Assembly (NCBI GenBank): GCA_018136815.1
Contig: CM030935.1
Coordinates: forward strand, 1,360,204 to 1,424,203
Reading direction: 5' to 3'
DNA: 64,000 nt
DNA from: Isochrysis galbana
Taxonomy: Eukaryota > Haptophyta > Isochrysidales > Isochrysidaceae
In this document: piece by piece, positions 51,465-61,446 of the stretch
Layout of the letters: each line of letters begins with the position of its first letter
Position numbering within the stretch: position 1 is the stretch's first letter
Notes under the pieces: generated by a model
Seen by the model: the letters and a program-made list of their open reading frames with translations, nothing else
Databases searched by the model: none
Told to the model about the DNA's origin: nothing
Position numbers and translations under genes: made by a program

Positions 51465-51871
51465 GTTTATGCACTTGGTTCGCCCATGGCGGGGCACGAG
51501 CCCCCCCCCCCTCTCCACTCCTCCCCCGCCATGGGGGAGGAACCACCTACTCTCGTGGCATGCCTGATGGCTTGCAAGGAGCACACTGCCCTGCTGACCC
51601 ATCCCTCTCCCCACAGGCCCGCCTGACTCGCCCGCCCTGGCCTGTCGTGGCCGGCGCCAATCCCTCTGACCAACCTCTCCTCCCCCTGAGCCCCTGATCA
51701 TGACGGATCGAGCATGACCACTGGCTTGATATGCGATGATTCGGAAGGGAAACGATCGGCGGGAGGCGCGGCGAGGATGGCCGGGAGTGATGGAAAGGCG
51801 GGCTGGACCACCTCCTCAGCAGAGGAAGGCGGGAGGACGGGCTTGGGCGAGGGCGAGCGCGACGACGGAGC

Positions 51872-52160
51872 GGACATGATTGGGCGGTTCGGGATGGATA
51901 GGCTGGGGCTGAGGGAGTGGAGAGGTTTGGTATTGAGGTAGTGTTGAGAACGAGGGACGAGAACGGGAACGAGAACGAGAACGAGAGCGACGAACGAAGA
52001 ACGACAGACGACAGAGGACATGATTGGGCGGTTCGGGATGGATAGGCTGGGGCTGAGGGAGTGGAGAGGTTTGGTATTGAGGTAGTGTTGAGAAGAACGG
52101 GAACGGGAACGAGAACGAGAGCGACGAACGAAGCACGACAGACGACAGACGGATAGGGTC
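51872..52160. repeat. 145-bp tandem repeat, two units
   Basis: GGACATGATTGGGCGGTTCG starts each unit (51872 and 52017), followed by the same GATGGATAGGCTGGGGCTGA block and a GAACGGGAACGAGAACGAGA-type run. Confidence 0.85.
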
Positions 52161-52322
52161 CGTTGGACCGACGAGATGACACCACACTCACGTCAACACT
52201 CTCCACACTTACGTAACCTTATCACGGAACGCACAGGAACCTGCTCACAGGCCGAACAAGGAAGAGCTAATGCCGACAAGAGAGCGACGGGGCGACGGAC
52301 GATCCGACGGGCGCCTTCCTCT

Positions 52323-52346
52323 GCTGACGGGCTTCAGCCCGTCAGC
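52323..52346. other. Conserved 10-bp-stem hairpin, copy 3
   Basis: Same perfect stem as at 279-302, with loop TTCA, in a third diverged copy of the repeat. Confidence 0.6.
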
Positions 52347-53260
52347 ACCTCCGAAGTGGTCTCCTTCGCCGCGCCTGCCGCCGGCCTTGCTCCTTCCTCA
52401 TTGCCCTCAGGCCCCATGGGCCATCACAATTCGTTAGCCAAGCCCCGTGTACCAACCGCCCAGCCAGCGATGCCAATCGCGCGCGACAAGCCCTCAAGCC
52501 GCGTCGAAACCGGCCGTCGCGGCGCCCGAAAGCACGCACGCTAACGTCTAACGTCCGCCGTCCGCCGCCGGAGGCCGGAGAGCCCAACTTCGAACAGATC
52601 GCCCGGGGGCGCTGTGAGACTTTTCTCGTTCCTCAGCCCGGTGTCCGGCCCGCGGCCCGCGCCAAGCCCCATATGCCCAGGAACCGCCCAGCCAATCGCG
52701 CGTGACAAGCCCCCAAGCCGCGTCGAAATCGGCTGTCGCGGCGCCCAAAAGCACGCCATAACCTTGCGCGCAGCTTCCAGGATGTAGGATGTTCACGAGG
52801 CGGACAAGGGCGTGCTCGCAGCAAGTCGGATCGTTGATCGTTGTCCCAGGTCTCTTCAGGTCCCCAGGTGGCCTGCAGGGGCCTAGGAGCACAGCTCAGG
52901 GGGCAGGTGAGGCTGGGGCATGGCCCTGGCCCCTCTTGCCTCTCTCTCCCTCGCTGGCGCTCCGCATCCTTGCAGGTCGACTGGAGCTGGCTAGCTGGTT
53001 GGGGTGTCCTGACCGGGGGGGCTCAAGGAGGAGGGGTTGGTCAGAGGGATGGGCTGGCCACGACAGGCCAGGGCGGGCGAGTCAGGCGGGCCTGTGAGGA
53101 GAGGAATGGGTCAGCAAGACAGTGTGTTCTTGGCAAGCCGCAAGCCATCAGGCATGCCAGGAGGGTTGGTGGTTCCTCCCCCAGAGCAGGGGAGGAGTGG
53201 AGAGAGAGGGGGGCTCGGGCCCCCCCATGGGCGAACTAAGTAGTAGTATAAACTTCGTTG

Positions 53261-53423
53261 TGTTATGACCCTCTCTCATAGCTCATAGTGTATAGTGTGG
53301 GGGATGATCCCCGTTAATAATGTTTGATTGTACAGCCACAGGCTATGACTTGTATCGGCGCGACTACTTGTTTCTCGTGTGCCTTGTTTACTTGCGTTGG
53401 TATTCTGTCAGGGTCAAAGTCTG
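53261..53423. other. Short intergenic stretch
   Basis: 3' flank of the EF-hand gene. Nothing recognised except ATAGCTCATAGTGTATAGTG, which resembles the CTATAGCCTATAGTGCG near 39455. Confidence 0.4.
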
Positions 53424-56400
53424 TTACGCTCCAAATCTCGAGACAAAAATGTTGACGCTCGAGGTCCGTGAGTCTATGGAGTCGGAGCGCCGCAGTTGTG
53501 GTTGTTGTGGACTACCTAGTTTATGAAGCTCAAGAGGCCCAATTGACGGCACTGCGACCTGGCGAACTGCGCGTTCCATTTCCGCCAATTTTTCTTGCAG
53601 TAAGTTCCGTTGAGCATAGACGGATGGCTCCCATTGACCCTGCGCATTTGGCGCGGGTGCCGAGTGGACCGAAAACGTACGTTCCCTCAACAGCTGAGCA
53701 CGTAAGTGGGCATTCTCTTCCTGCAGCCTTGCATTTTCCTCCGATAAGGTCACGCGCCCATGCGTTAGGATCCCTGAAACTGAGGTGGCGCCCGTCGGAG
53801 TCGTTGTTGCGAGCGGAACGTCGGCTCTGCCCTCGCGCCATCCACCCGAGCCGTATTTTTGGTCCATCAACAGCTCAAATGCCTCTACAGCCGTTTTTGG
53901 CAGCGGCGCACGCGCCGCACCGTCAGCGACAGCCCTACGCAGTTCACGCTCCTCATCCGTACCATGTAGCTGCGGCTGAAGAGCTGGTCGTCTGGCAAGT
54001 GCTTCCTCGCGCAATCTGATAACCCGCGAGACTCGCTGTTGCTCACAGTGAGCTAAATTGCTATCGCCCTGACAGTGTATTCCGTCGCCGTCGTCGATCG
54101 TATGCGAGCACTGCGGCCCCTGCAACTCTCTCCTGGACGAATCAAGCACGAGATACCCGCCGTTGGCGCCATATTGCGCCTGCTGTTCTTCAAGCAAATC
54201 CTGACCTTGTGTTGCAGCGCCAAATCTGGCGCACACAGGGGCTGCATTGGACTGTTGCCAATGTATTTTATCAATAGGTCGCCTCGGAGGTTGGCGATGA
54301 ACGGTCAATCGTGCTCGAGGAGTACACAAGGTGCGCGCATTGCTAGCCCTCAAACCGGCAGCACTCCCACCAGCAGTCCAGCTTGCTCGATTGGCGGCGG
54401 CAAAGCTTAGGTGTGGTCCATCTGATTCATCCATGACCTCCTCATCACGCCTTGCCTGCCTTGTCGAAGTTGGCCTGCAGGATGAGCCACGAGGTATGCC
54501 CGTGATGGGCCAGGGCGGCGGGCGATGTCGTGGAGAGCGCGCCGCCTGTGTAGCCGCCTCCGCCGCCTCCCTCAAGGCGTCTGTCGCTGCTGCCATGCGC
54601 TCAATGTCAGTATTGCTCATGGAGGCTGGCATTGGAAGCTGGTTGGCCGCGAGTGCCTGAACCCGCACGGAGGGCGGAAGGTTCGAAGGGTGGATCGAGC
54701 TAGGCGTCGGCGCCGGGCGATGCGAGGGGCAGCCAGACGTGCTCATATGGGTCATAGGCTCGGGGGCACGTCGATGCTTCACGCTAGCCAATCTCTCTAG
54801 GAAGGTGGCTGCGACACTGCCTGTAGGAGCTGTTTCGCCCTCGATCGGCGTTTGATTCGCAGTAGTGCGGCCCTGGGTCTCGCTTCCGTCGGGGCGGGAA
54901 AACTCGTAGAGCTTTGGCCTGTGTCCTGGGGCTACGCCGCTTTCATCGCCCTCGTCCTTGGGCAGAGGCCGCTCGCGCTGCTCCCGCATAATCTCTTGCA
55001 GTCGCAGCTTGGACGCGCCGGAGACGGACTGGTAGTGGACGCGTTGCCACGTGTAGTCATCGTCGAAGTTGTCCTCCCCTAGCCGGCTCGAGCCTTCCAT
55101 CCGCCCGAGCACGTCCGCTGCCGCCCTAGCGCGAGCCGCCGCACGCTCCGCCGCCTTCTCGGCTGTCAGGAGCTCGGGAGACATCCCTGGCGGAGCGCGC
55201 CTCGCTGCATTGGCGATCGCCTCGTCGAGCGTTTCCTGAGGCCCTATTTCGAGCAATCCATACTTGACTGCTTCACCACGCTCCACCTTCCGCAGCGCCT
55301 TCACAAGCTGATCGAACTCCCACAAGTCGAGACTGCCACTGCCATTGGCGTCGAAGGCTTCCAGCAGCTTCGTCGCAGCCGCACCATCTCTCCGCACTCC
55401 TAGCATATTGAGTGCTACGCGCAGCTCGCGGGCCGAAATATCACCCGATGCGTCCCTATCAAATGTGTTGAAGGATGACTCAACCATCGAGTCGATTGCA
55501 CCCTCCTTCCGTGCCGTCTCCAGTGCTGCGAGCTTGAACTGACGAACGAGCTCAGCGAATTCCAGTAAATCAAGGCCGCCTCCATCCGCGTCGTACCTGG
55601 CCATTAAGTGTGCTGCCTGCGAGTACTTGCCGCCAGGTGCAGTGGAATGCAACCCAAGAGCACGAAGTGCCACATGCAGCTCGCGGACGGATATGGTGCC
55701 TGATCCATCCTTGTCGAAGCGTGCAAAGGCCGCTTTGACTCGGCCATTCACCCCCGCTAGCTCTGCTTCCGTGGGCGGCCGCCGTGGAACCACATTGTCG
55801 CCTCTACTCCCCGATAAGTGCCCTGAAGATGTGCTCGTCGTGTCCGGGGCTAAGGCGCTTGCCAGTTTTGTCTTCTCTTGAAGAGAAGAGCTTGAATTGG
55901 CAAGACTGGGCTGTCCGCTCGGCTTGCTAGTACTGCTGATCGATCCGGCAACCTTCGGCTCAGCGGCAGCTGCCGATACTGCACCGGCAGCGGCAGCCTT
56001 GCCCGCTCTCTGGGACGGCTTGCCCTGATCGGGAGTCGCTTGACAAGTAGGCTTCTTCTGGGGCGCGGCTTGTTTTTGGGCCGTTGCTATTCCCGATTTG
56101 GCATCCTGCACCGGCAGCTGCTTCATTGGCGGGGAGCTAGGTGGTGTCATTGGGCGTGCGTCCATCCAAACCTCGCGTCCGTAATCCGCGCCATAGTACT
56201 CGATAAAGTCCTCTAGCGTGTACAGCTCGTTGTCCACATCGTAGCGCATTTCTCCTGGCTTCCCTTGCCACTCATCTGAGGATGATGCACTTTTGGCCTG
56301 TTTTGAAGCCGTCGCGCCAGGTGCCGCCGCTGCAGGAGCCACCGCCTTGGCCACCACGCCTGCCACTGCACCTGCTTGGCTACCACTGAACCCATGTGCA

Positions 56401-56891
56401 AGAGGAGACGCGTGGGTGGCTGTCGTGCCAAACACACTGGACGCTGCCGCAGACTTACTCACCGGATTCGCCACCACCTTAGCGGCAGCGGGAGCGGCCT
56501 TAGGACCTACAGATGCGATCGCGCTTGCCTTTGGTGGCTCGGGAATGCCTGACACTTTTGCGCTCTGTGTCGCGAGCGGCGCAGCCGGTGCTTTTGGCGC
56601 CCTGACCGGCACGTACGGCGGCGTCTCGCTCTCATTGGAGTCATCTGAGTCATCGGATGGCGAGTTGGAGCTGCTAAAGTCAGAGTAGTCCTCGTCGTCC
56701 TCATCATCCTCGTCGGAGAAGTCAGGCTCCAAGTTGTCCGGATGCACCTTGAACGTCTTCCCGCTGGACTCGATTTTCACCACGCATCGGTCCTCCTTCG
56801 GGTCGTACCTCAGCACGCGCCCAACCTCACCGTTGAGCTCCTCACGCCGCAGCCCGAAAAGGATGACATACTGGCCGACAAGTTCGGCCAT
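53424..56891 (-). CDS. Four-EF-hand protein with N-terminal barrel-like and C-terminal coiled-coil regions
   Basis: 1155 aa from the ATG at 56891. The frame is open upstream to 57203 but that part is low-complexity. Residues 1-50 (MAELVGQYVILFGL...GEVGRVLRYD...CVVKI...VHPDNLEP) resemble a small SH3-like barrel often written as GL..LNG..G.V....R..VKV. An acidic then Ala/Pro-rich disordered stretch follows. About residue 230 has YDVDNELYTLEDFIEYYGADYG. EF-hand loops begin at D393 (DKDGSGTISVRE), D434 (DADGGGLDLLEF), D478 (DRDASGDISARE) and D514 (DANGSGSLDLWEF); all four keep usable Ca2+ ligands. The C-terminus has a short coiled coil (LSEENARLQEENAHLRAQLL). Probably a Ca2+ sensor or scaffold; no enzyme domain seen. 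No introns. Confidence 0.85.
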   Translation of the reverse strand: MAELVGQYVILFGLRREELNGEVGRVLRYDPKEDRCVVKIESSGKTFKVHPDNLEPDFSDEDDEDDEDYSDFSSSNSPSDDSDDSNESETPPYVPVRAPKAPAAPLATQSAKVSGIPEPPKASAIASVGPKAAPAAAKVVANPVSKSAAASSVFGTTATHASPLAHGFSGSQAGAVAGVVAKAVAPAAAAPGATASKQAKSASSSDEWQGKPGEMRYDVDNELYTLEDFIEYYGADYGREVWMDARPMTPPSSPPMKQLPVQDAKSGIATAQKQAAPQKKPTCQATPDQGKPSQRAGKAAAAGAVSAAAAEPKVAGSISSTSKPSGQPSLANSSSSLQEKTKLASALAPDTTSTSSGHLSGSRGDNVVPRRPPTEAELAGVNGRVKAAFARFDKDGSGTISVRELHVALRALGLHSTAPGGKYSQAAHLMARYDADGGGLDLLEFAELVRQFKLAALETARKEGAIDSMVESSFNTFDRDASGDISARELRVALNMLGVRRDGAAATKLLEAFDANGSGSLDLWEFDQLVKALRKVERGEAVKYGLLEIGPQETLDEAIANAARRAPPGMSPELLTAEKAAERAAARARAAADVLGRMEGSSRLGEDNFDDDYTWQRVHYQSVSGASKLRLQEIMREQRERPLPKDEGDESGVAPGHRPKLYEFSRPDGSETQGRTTANQTPIEGETAPTGSVAATFLERLASVKHRRAPEPMTHMSTSGCPSHRPAPTPSSIHPSNLPPSVRVQALAANQLPMPASMSNTDIERMAAATDALREAAEAATQAARSPRHRPPPWPITGIPRGSSCRPTSTRQARRDEEVMDESDGPHLSFAAANRASWTAGGSAAGLRASNARTLCTPRARLTVHRQPPRRPIDKIHWQQSNAAPVCARFGAATQGQDLLEEQQAQYGANGGYLVLDSSRRELQGPQCSHTIDDGDGIHCQGDSNLAHCEQQRVSRVIRLREEALARRPALQPQLHGTDEERELRRAVADGAARAPLPKTAVEAFELLMDQKYGSGGWREGRADVPLATTTPTGATSVSGILTHGRVTLSEENARLQEENAHLRAQLLRERTFSVHSAPAPNAQGQWEPSVYAQRNLLQEKLAEMERAVRQVAVPSIGPLELHKLGSPQQPQLRRSDSIDSRTSSVNIFVSRFGA

Positions 56892-57640
56892 GCGGTACGC
56901 GGCTGACCACTGGGAGCGCGGCGGCGCGCAGGGCGGCGGCAGCGGCTGGCCGCTTCCACCGCGCCTCCCTCCCTTCCCCCTTCCCTCCCCTCCTCCCTTG
57001 TCCTTCCCCTCGCGCCGCAGAGCGCCGCCGTGTGGGGGTCGGCTCCGCTTCGCCGCCAACGGCAAGAAGGCCGAAACGATCGAAGGGGCGCAGGGGGGGA
57101 GGGGAAGGACAAGGGGAGGTCCTTCTAGTAGTCTGTCTTTCACGATGAGAAGTCCTCTAAGGTTCACACCTTGAACAAGCGCACCTATGATGAACCGCGA
57201 CATTGACCGTTGTGAATTTTAGACTTGTAAGCATCTCATTGGCTAGCATTCCTAACAAACACTTTCTTGAGCGTTAGTACCTCTACTCCCACTAGACTTG
57301 CACTAACACGCCAAGCCACGACACACATGACCGCACCAAGTCCCAAGGCACAAACAAAACTAAGTAAGCACCTGTTCATACCTCTCGCAAGCCCCCGGCT
57401 CAAGTTTGAGCTCCCCCCAAGCTCATTCGGGTGAAAACCCAGTAAGTCGCCAATGTAACCTGTACATTGAAGATTTACCAGGAAAAAGCACCGGGGGGGG
57501 GGGGGGCGAGCTTTTGCCAGGGGTTGTGTGTGAACGTTCACGGGCCCAACTGGGCCAAATACACTTTCAAAATCAGGTGTTTAGGGTGAATTTGGAAAGT
57601 GGGTGTTCACAACTGTTCACATGGCGACACTTAAGGTGGT
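56892..57640. other. EF-hand gene 5' flank and unassigned sequence
   Basis: C/T-rich low-complexity at 56940-57020, then unassigned DNA. A segment near 57215 (CTTGTAAG...TTGGCTAGCA) resembles 61190-61215. G run at 57493-57506. No gene recognised. Confidence 0.45.
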
Positions 57641-57793
57641 TCCTTAGAAATTACGGGAGAGGTGGGAAATCGGCAGGTGAGCGGGTGCGCGCGCGTCGGC
57701 AGCAAGGAGCTCTCCCTCCCCAAGTGAGGCAGTGGCCATGTATGGGATGCCTGCCCTCGGCGACCCGCTTGGCACCATCACAGGGGAGCTTGA

Positions 57794-58258
57794 TGGGCTC
57801 TCCGGCGCGGGTTCTGCGGCCCCGAGCATTCTGCCCCGCTTGTGCACGTCGTGGAAGTGCAGCGGGGCCAGCTGCCCACATCGTCAGCGCTTTTGTGCCC
57901 GGTCTGCGACCCGGGCAGGAAGAAGGAGGCGACCAAGGCGGTGGCAGCCGCGAGGGAAGGAGGAAAGAAGCCCGTCTGTACGACGGAGTGGCTGTAGGGA
58001 ATTGTGCTGCAGGCAGATGGGCGCGTATGGTTCTTTGAGGAAGAGCCATACGCCGCCCCATGCTGTGCGGAGAAGACCGGATCGAACAAGCGCTAGTGCA
58101 CTCGCACAGGCTGCGTGCAAGTGGTCACGCGCACCCAGAAGGGCCACAGGTCTTACCTCGCGGACGGCGTCGAAAAATTCCTCGAGAAACAGTTCGGAGA
58201 GTTGCAGGTTGGCTTCTGCGCCCTGAGCAAGGAAAACCCCAACAAAACAGACCGTGAG
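57794..58258 (+). pseudogene. Unrecognised coding-like frame with two in-frame TAG codons
   Basis: One frame reads RGFCGPEHSAPLVHVVEVQR...LLCPVCDPGRKKEATKAVAAA, TTEWL, TAG (57995), GIVLQADGRVWFFEEEPYAA, GSNKR, TAG (58094), CTRTGCVQVVTRTQKGHRSY, LADGVEKFLEKQFGELQVG, FCALSKENPNKTD, ending at a TAG at 58259. Composition stays coding-like across both TAGs, and Cys pairs (CPVC, CC) suggest zinc binding. The last in-frame TAG lies in a GTGAGTAG string, so a GT donor is possible at 58254. A decayed gene is most likely; alternative splicing or readthrough is less likely. The family is unknown. Confidence 0.35.
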
Positions 58259-58261
58259 TAG

Positions 58262-58790
58262 GCAGACAATGAGGAATGTGTGGACTGTAGAGGGAGACCT
58301 TGTGGGATAAGGTGCATGCGGCGGGGCCGAACAACAATATGACTGGCGTTCCAATGTTTTAAATGTTGCTTTTGCCATCAACATGAGTGAGTTGTGCCTC
58401 CCGAGGTCCATACAACGTCGAAATGGATTTATTTTTAGAAACAGTGCGGTTAGGGGGACTTAATGGGCATAGTTGCTGGAATAAAAACATTGGAAGTCCT
58501 GCCATGTTGTTGCGGAAGGCGTAGGATACCGGCAGGATCGCTGCCACTCCCGTGTGCGACCCATAGTTACACCGACACTGTATAGCCCACACGGGTCATT
58601 TGACAATAGAAACAGGGGACGCGTGAGTTCGAGCCCATACATCCCAATGCGTCCCGTGAAGCAAGTATTCTTACTGTTCTTCGCGCACACACACATATTC
58701 CGCCTCGTCCGCAACAAGACTATACACAGACGCAACATCAGATTCGGGGTCCGACTCCGCGCACTCGTGTGTGACCGACGTGTCGCTCTC
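58262..58790. other. No gene recognised
   Basis: Unassigned DNA between pseudogene fragments. A string resembling a tRNA T-arm (GAGTTCGAGCCC, 58626) has no matching tRNA fold around it. Confidence 0.45.
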
Positions 58791-60424
58791 CTACGGTGCG
58801 GTCACCGTTGCGGACTCACACCGCACACATGTTGCCGAAGGACGGCCACCGTGACAGGAAGGCGTGCACGGCACACGAGCTACAACACAAGGACACGCAC
58901 GATTGCCGCACTTGGCCTTCACGCCACACTTGCAACTGCCCGCCGTCCCCTTGTCACCCTTGTTGCTAGTGCTGTCATCCTCCGCCTCCTTGTACGTGTA
59001 CTCTGTCGAAGCGGATCGGCGCGCCGCGTTGCGCTGCTGCTTCTGTCTCTTTCGCTGGCCCGCACGTTTCCTCTTGTAGTCCGTCGTGCGACGCCACAAG
59101 CCGCGCCTCGCTCTCCGCATGCTGTCCTCGTGCCTACCAGATGGGACAATAGGCTTCTAATAGGTTCTATTAAGAGGTCAAGAGGCCTACCAGACCTGTT
59201 ACCTGTTAATAGGTAATAGGTAAAAAAAAACCTTTCAATATTTTCGCCTCGCGCGTGGCTATAGGCCTATACTATAGGTACCGCTATCGTAGCCACGCCC
59301 AAATCATCTCAGATCCCTTCCTCTCCCTAGTAACTTAGCTCAGAAGTCAGAAGCCAATCATATTCATAATGTACATCACATACTGATACATCTATAATAT
59401 TAGTAAAATGAGTTTTATTTTGACCTGTTACGGACCTGTTGCGACCTGTTAAGAGGTCCTCTTAATAGGAAGAGGCCCCCGAAACCTGTTGACCTTGTAC
59501 CTGTTGTCCCATCCGGGACATCGAACGTTGCATCTCAGTCGTGGGGAGCCCCAACCGTTCATGCAGACGCTCCTGCCAGCTACCGTAGGCGTCCACCGCG
59601 TCATCATCGATGCCTGCGCGCGCAAGGAGGGTCGCAAAGGTGGCGATGACTGTGCCGTTCACGTGGAGAAGCCCGCAATCGGTGGACGCGGCATAGTGCA
59701 CGCCGCTCATGTGCACCCCTTTCTGACGGTACAGGAGGCACACACTCCCCACCCTTTCCGATGAGTTCTGCGTCACCGCTCCGCGAGCGGTGAACACGTC
59801 GTCCTTGCGATCGCACACAACCTTCCGCACATACCGCACGAGCTCAGCCTGCAGGTCGGCACAGTCCGTATACGACGACGATTGGTATGGGTGAGCGTGG
59901 TGCCGGCAGCGTATCGGCTTGCCAGTGATAGGACCAGGCCCCTCGTGGACATTGAAGCAATGCAGCAAGCACTCCTCCACGCCCGCAATGCCGGCGTTCG
60001 CAACGCTCTGTCCCGTCTCAGCCGCCAGAGCCGCCGCACCACGCAGAGCGGCGCCGACACCGACCTGGAGCGCCTTCACGAGAGGGTGCGATAGGTTCGG
60101 GCAGCCTTTGTGCAAGCGCTCCCCAGTCTTGTAGGGGCGAGGATTGGGCCCTTCTGTCATGCGGACGGGGCAGCTGCACGTCCGGTGCAGCTTTGCACCT
60201 ATTTCTCCGACTCTCTTGCCGATGTTCTTGCTTAGGTGGTTGGAACACGGCCGGGGCTTCACACCTGAGCAAACTTGCGACGCGGCACTGGCTGCGCACT
60301 GTGCGCGGAGCATGAGCACGAAACGGTCGGTGCTCGAATCTCCATCCAACACCACACTGTCGAATTTGGGCGTGATGTTCAAGCCGTACGTGCGGATCAG
60401 CTCAGTGTCCCCGCAGGAGTTCAT
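58791..60424 (-). pseudogene. Kolobok-like transposase fragment, interrupted
   Basis: Minus-strand frame from 60424 matches the 951-aa transposase from about residue 390 on: FDSVVLDGDSSTDRFV (compare VLDGDASTN), CSNHLSKNIGKRVGEIGAKLHRTCSC, LSHPLVKALQ, HNVHEG-like CFNVHEGPGPITGK, YTDCADLQAELV, ARGAVTQNSSERVG. At 59513-59141 an insertion interrupts it. The C-terminus resumes as RRARRGLWRRTTDYKRKR and a CXC-like cluster (CKCGVKAKCGNRACPC) with a stop at 58791. The N-terminal half with the first catalytic Asp and the AT-hooks is missing. It is a different, older family member and no TTAA ends are visible. Confidence 0.8.
59141..59513. mobile_element. Insertion with 13-bp inverted ends and LINE-type tail
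   Basis: Ends ATGGGACAATAGG (59141-59153) and, reverse-complemented, ATGGGACAACAGG (59501-59513). Both flanks are rich in ACCTGTT / TTAAGAGGTC units. Inside, on the minus strand, is a LINE 3' end (GCGTGGCTA...GAGGCGAAAATATTGAAAGG then a T run, about 59330-59222). It looks like a retroposed tail nested in, or captured by, a small inverted-repeat element. Confidence 0.5.
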
Positions 60425-60430
60425 TGGTGT

Positions 60431-61297
60431 TCAAATTTGTCCATACCAAAAAGAAGGTCTAGGTCCGGTCGGCGTTCTCTGCGCGCGCGGGGGGGTTCCT
60501 CTGTTCCCCCTCCGGAGGTCCGGTTGGCGTGTTTTCCGCGCGGGGGGGGAATCTTGGATCTTGGACCTTTCGCCTGCACCCTCTGCGAGCCCGTCTCCCA
60601 AGGGGGGTGCAGCAGAGGTGGCAGCTATGCAGTTTGACGAAACAGTGAGGAGGCGCGGGCAATCGTTCCCCAGGGGGAAGAGATTTTCCCCATTGCAGCA
60701 ATGGGGGCTTCCTTGCTCGAGCTGCCCGACTTTGCAACGCTGTTGCGCCTGGTACCAACCTCGCAGCCCTGTGCCTTCTGGGGAGATTCGACGCGCCTCG
60801 TAGTGGATGATGTGACGAATCGACACGGGTGACGACCTCGAGCGTCCCGACGCCTCGAGGGCTCTAAGAATAGATGCTGAGGGATGGATTTTGGGGTCAT
60901 TCGATGTGGATTTGTTGTTTTGCCACCCTTGAAGTGTCGAGTGCGGGCGGTTTTGGCTGTGGCTGTCACTGAAGTTGTTGAGTGATTTGGCCATATGGTC
61001 CAGGTCCCACCACTTGGAGGAGCGTGTGGCGCGGTCGGCAGCTGCTGAGTCAAAGAAAAGATTTTCAACGAATTTGTCGAGTTTATTCGTTGTGGTGTTG
61101 TACCCTTGAGCGTCGTCGTCGAGCGCGCTATGGTTGTAGAGGTTGGGGTGGTCTCTCGGCGGGGGTACTACGTTAGAAATTGTAGTCTTGTAAGAGGTCT
61201 TGTTGGCTAGCACCCCTAGCCACATACACCGGACGAGCCATGCACCAACCGCGCACACCCCCATCGCGGGGGAGGGGCTCCGTTGCCGATGAGGCAC
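60431..61297 (-). CDS. Uncharacterised ORF, probably element-derived
   Basis: 288 codons. The start lies inside the 61218-61370 repeat. The middle (KLDKFVENLFFDSAAADRAT...KWWDLDHMAKSLNNFSDSHS...TLQGWQNNKSTS) has a plausible protein composition; the C-terminal third is low-complexity. It ends immediately before the Kolobok-like fragment at 60424, so the two could be remnants of one element, or the ORF could be chance. No domain recognised. Confidence 0.3.
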   Translation of the reverse strand: MPHRQRSPSPAMGVCAVGAWLVRCMWLGVLANKTSYKTTISNVVPPPRDHPNLYNHSALDDDAQGYNTTTNKLDKFVENLFFDSAAADRATRSSKWWDLDHMAKSLNNFSDSHSQNRPHSTLQGWQNNKSTSNDPKIHPSASILRALEASGRSRSSPVSIRHIIHYEARRISPEGTGLRGWYQAQQRCKVGQLEQGSPHCCNGENLFPLGNDCPRLLTVSSNCIAATSAAPPLGDGLAEGAGERSKIQDSPPARKTRQPDLRRGNRGTPPRAQRTPTGPRPSFWYGQI

Positions 61298-61370
61298 AGT
61301 CCCTCAGCACTAGGATTCAACTAGGACAACAAGAAAACTCTGACAGAGGAGGAATGGTCGGGGGGGGGGG
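61218..61370. repeat. 150-bp repeat, copy of 46912-47060
   Basis: AGCCACATACACCGGACGAG start, the GCGCACACCCCCATCGCGGG block and the AAAACTCTGAC end are shared with 46912-47060. It is followed by a G run (61358-61373). Confidence 0.75.
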
Positions 61371-61446
61371 GGGGTCCGCTTGGCGCCAAAAGCACCTACA
61401 GAGGACCGCGCAGAGGCAGAGGCGTTCGCAGTCGGCCGATGGCCTC

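Larger units (their letters stand above)
51465..53260. mobile_element. Inverted pair of AACTAAG-family ends around a GC-rich core
   Basis: Left end 51472-51700 (AACTAAGTTTATGCACTTGG, CCCATGGCGGGG, GGCATGCCTGATGGCTTGC) and right end about 52870-53260 (its reverse complement, closing in TAGTAGTAGTATAAACTTCGTT) are inverted copies. The core has a two-unit 145-bp minisatellite (51872-52160) and a copy of the conserved hairpin repeat (52310-52440). It may be a foldback-like unit or two independent insertions in opposite orientation. No target duplication was found. Confidence 0.5.

Noticed and set aside
58615..58640. tRNA-like T-arm string GAGTTCGAGCCC
   Set aside because: No matching tRNA fold upstream.
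60144..60803. 219-aa plus-strand ORF opposite the transposase fragment
   Set aside because: It is antisense to a recognisable transposase sequence and shows no domain.
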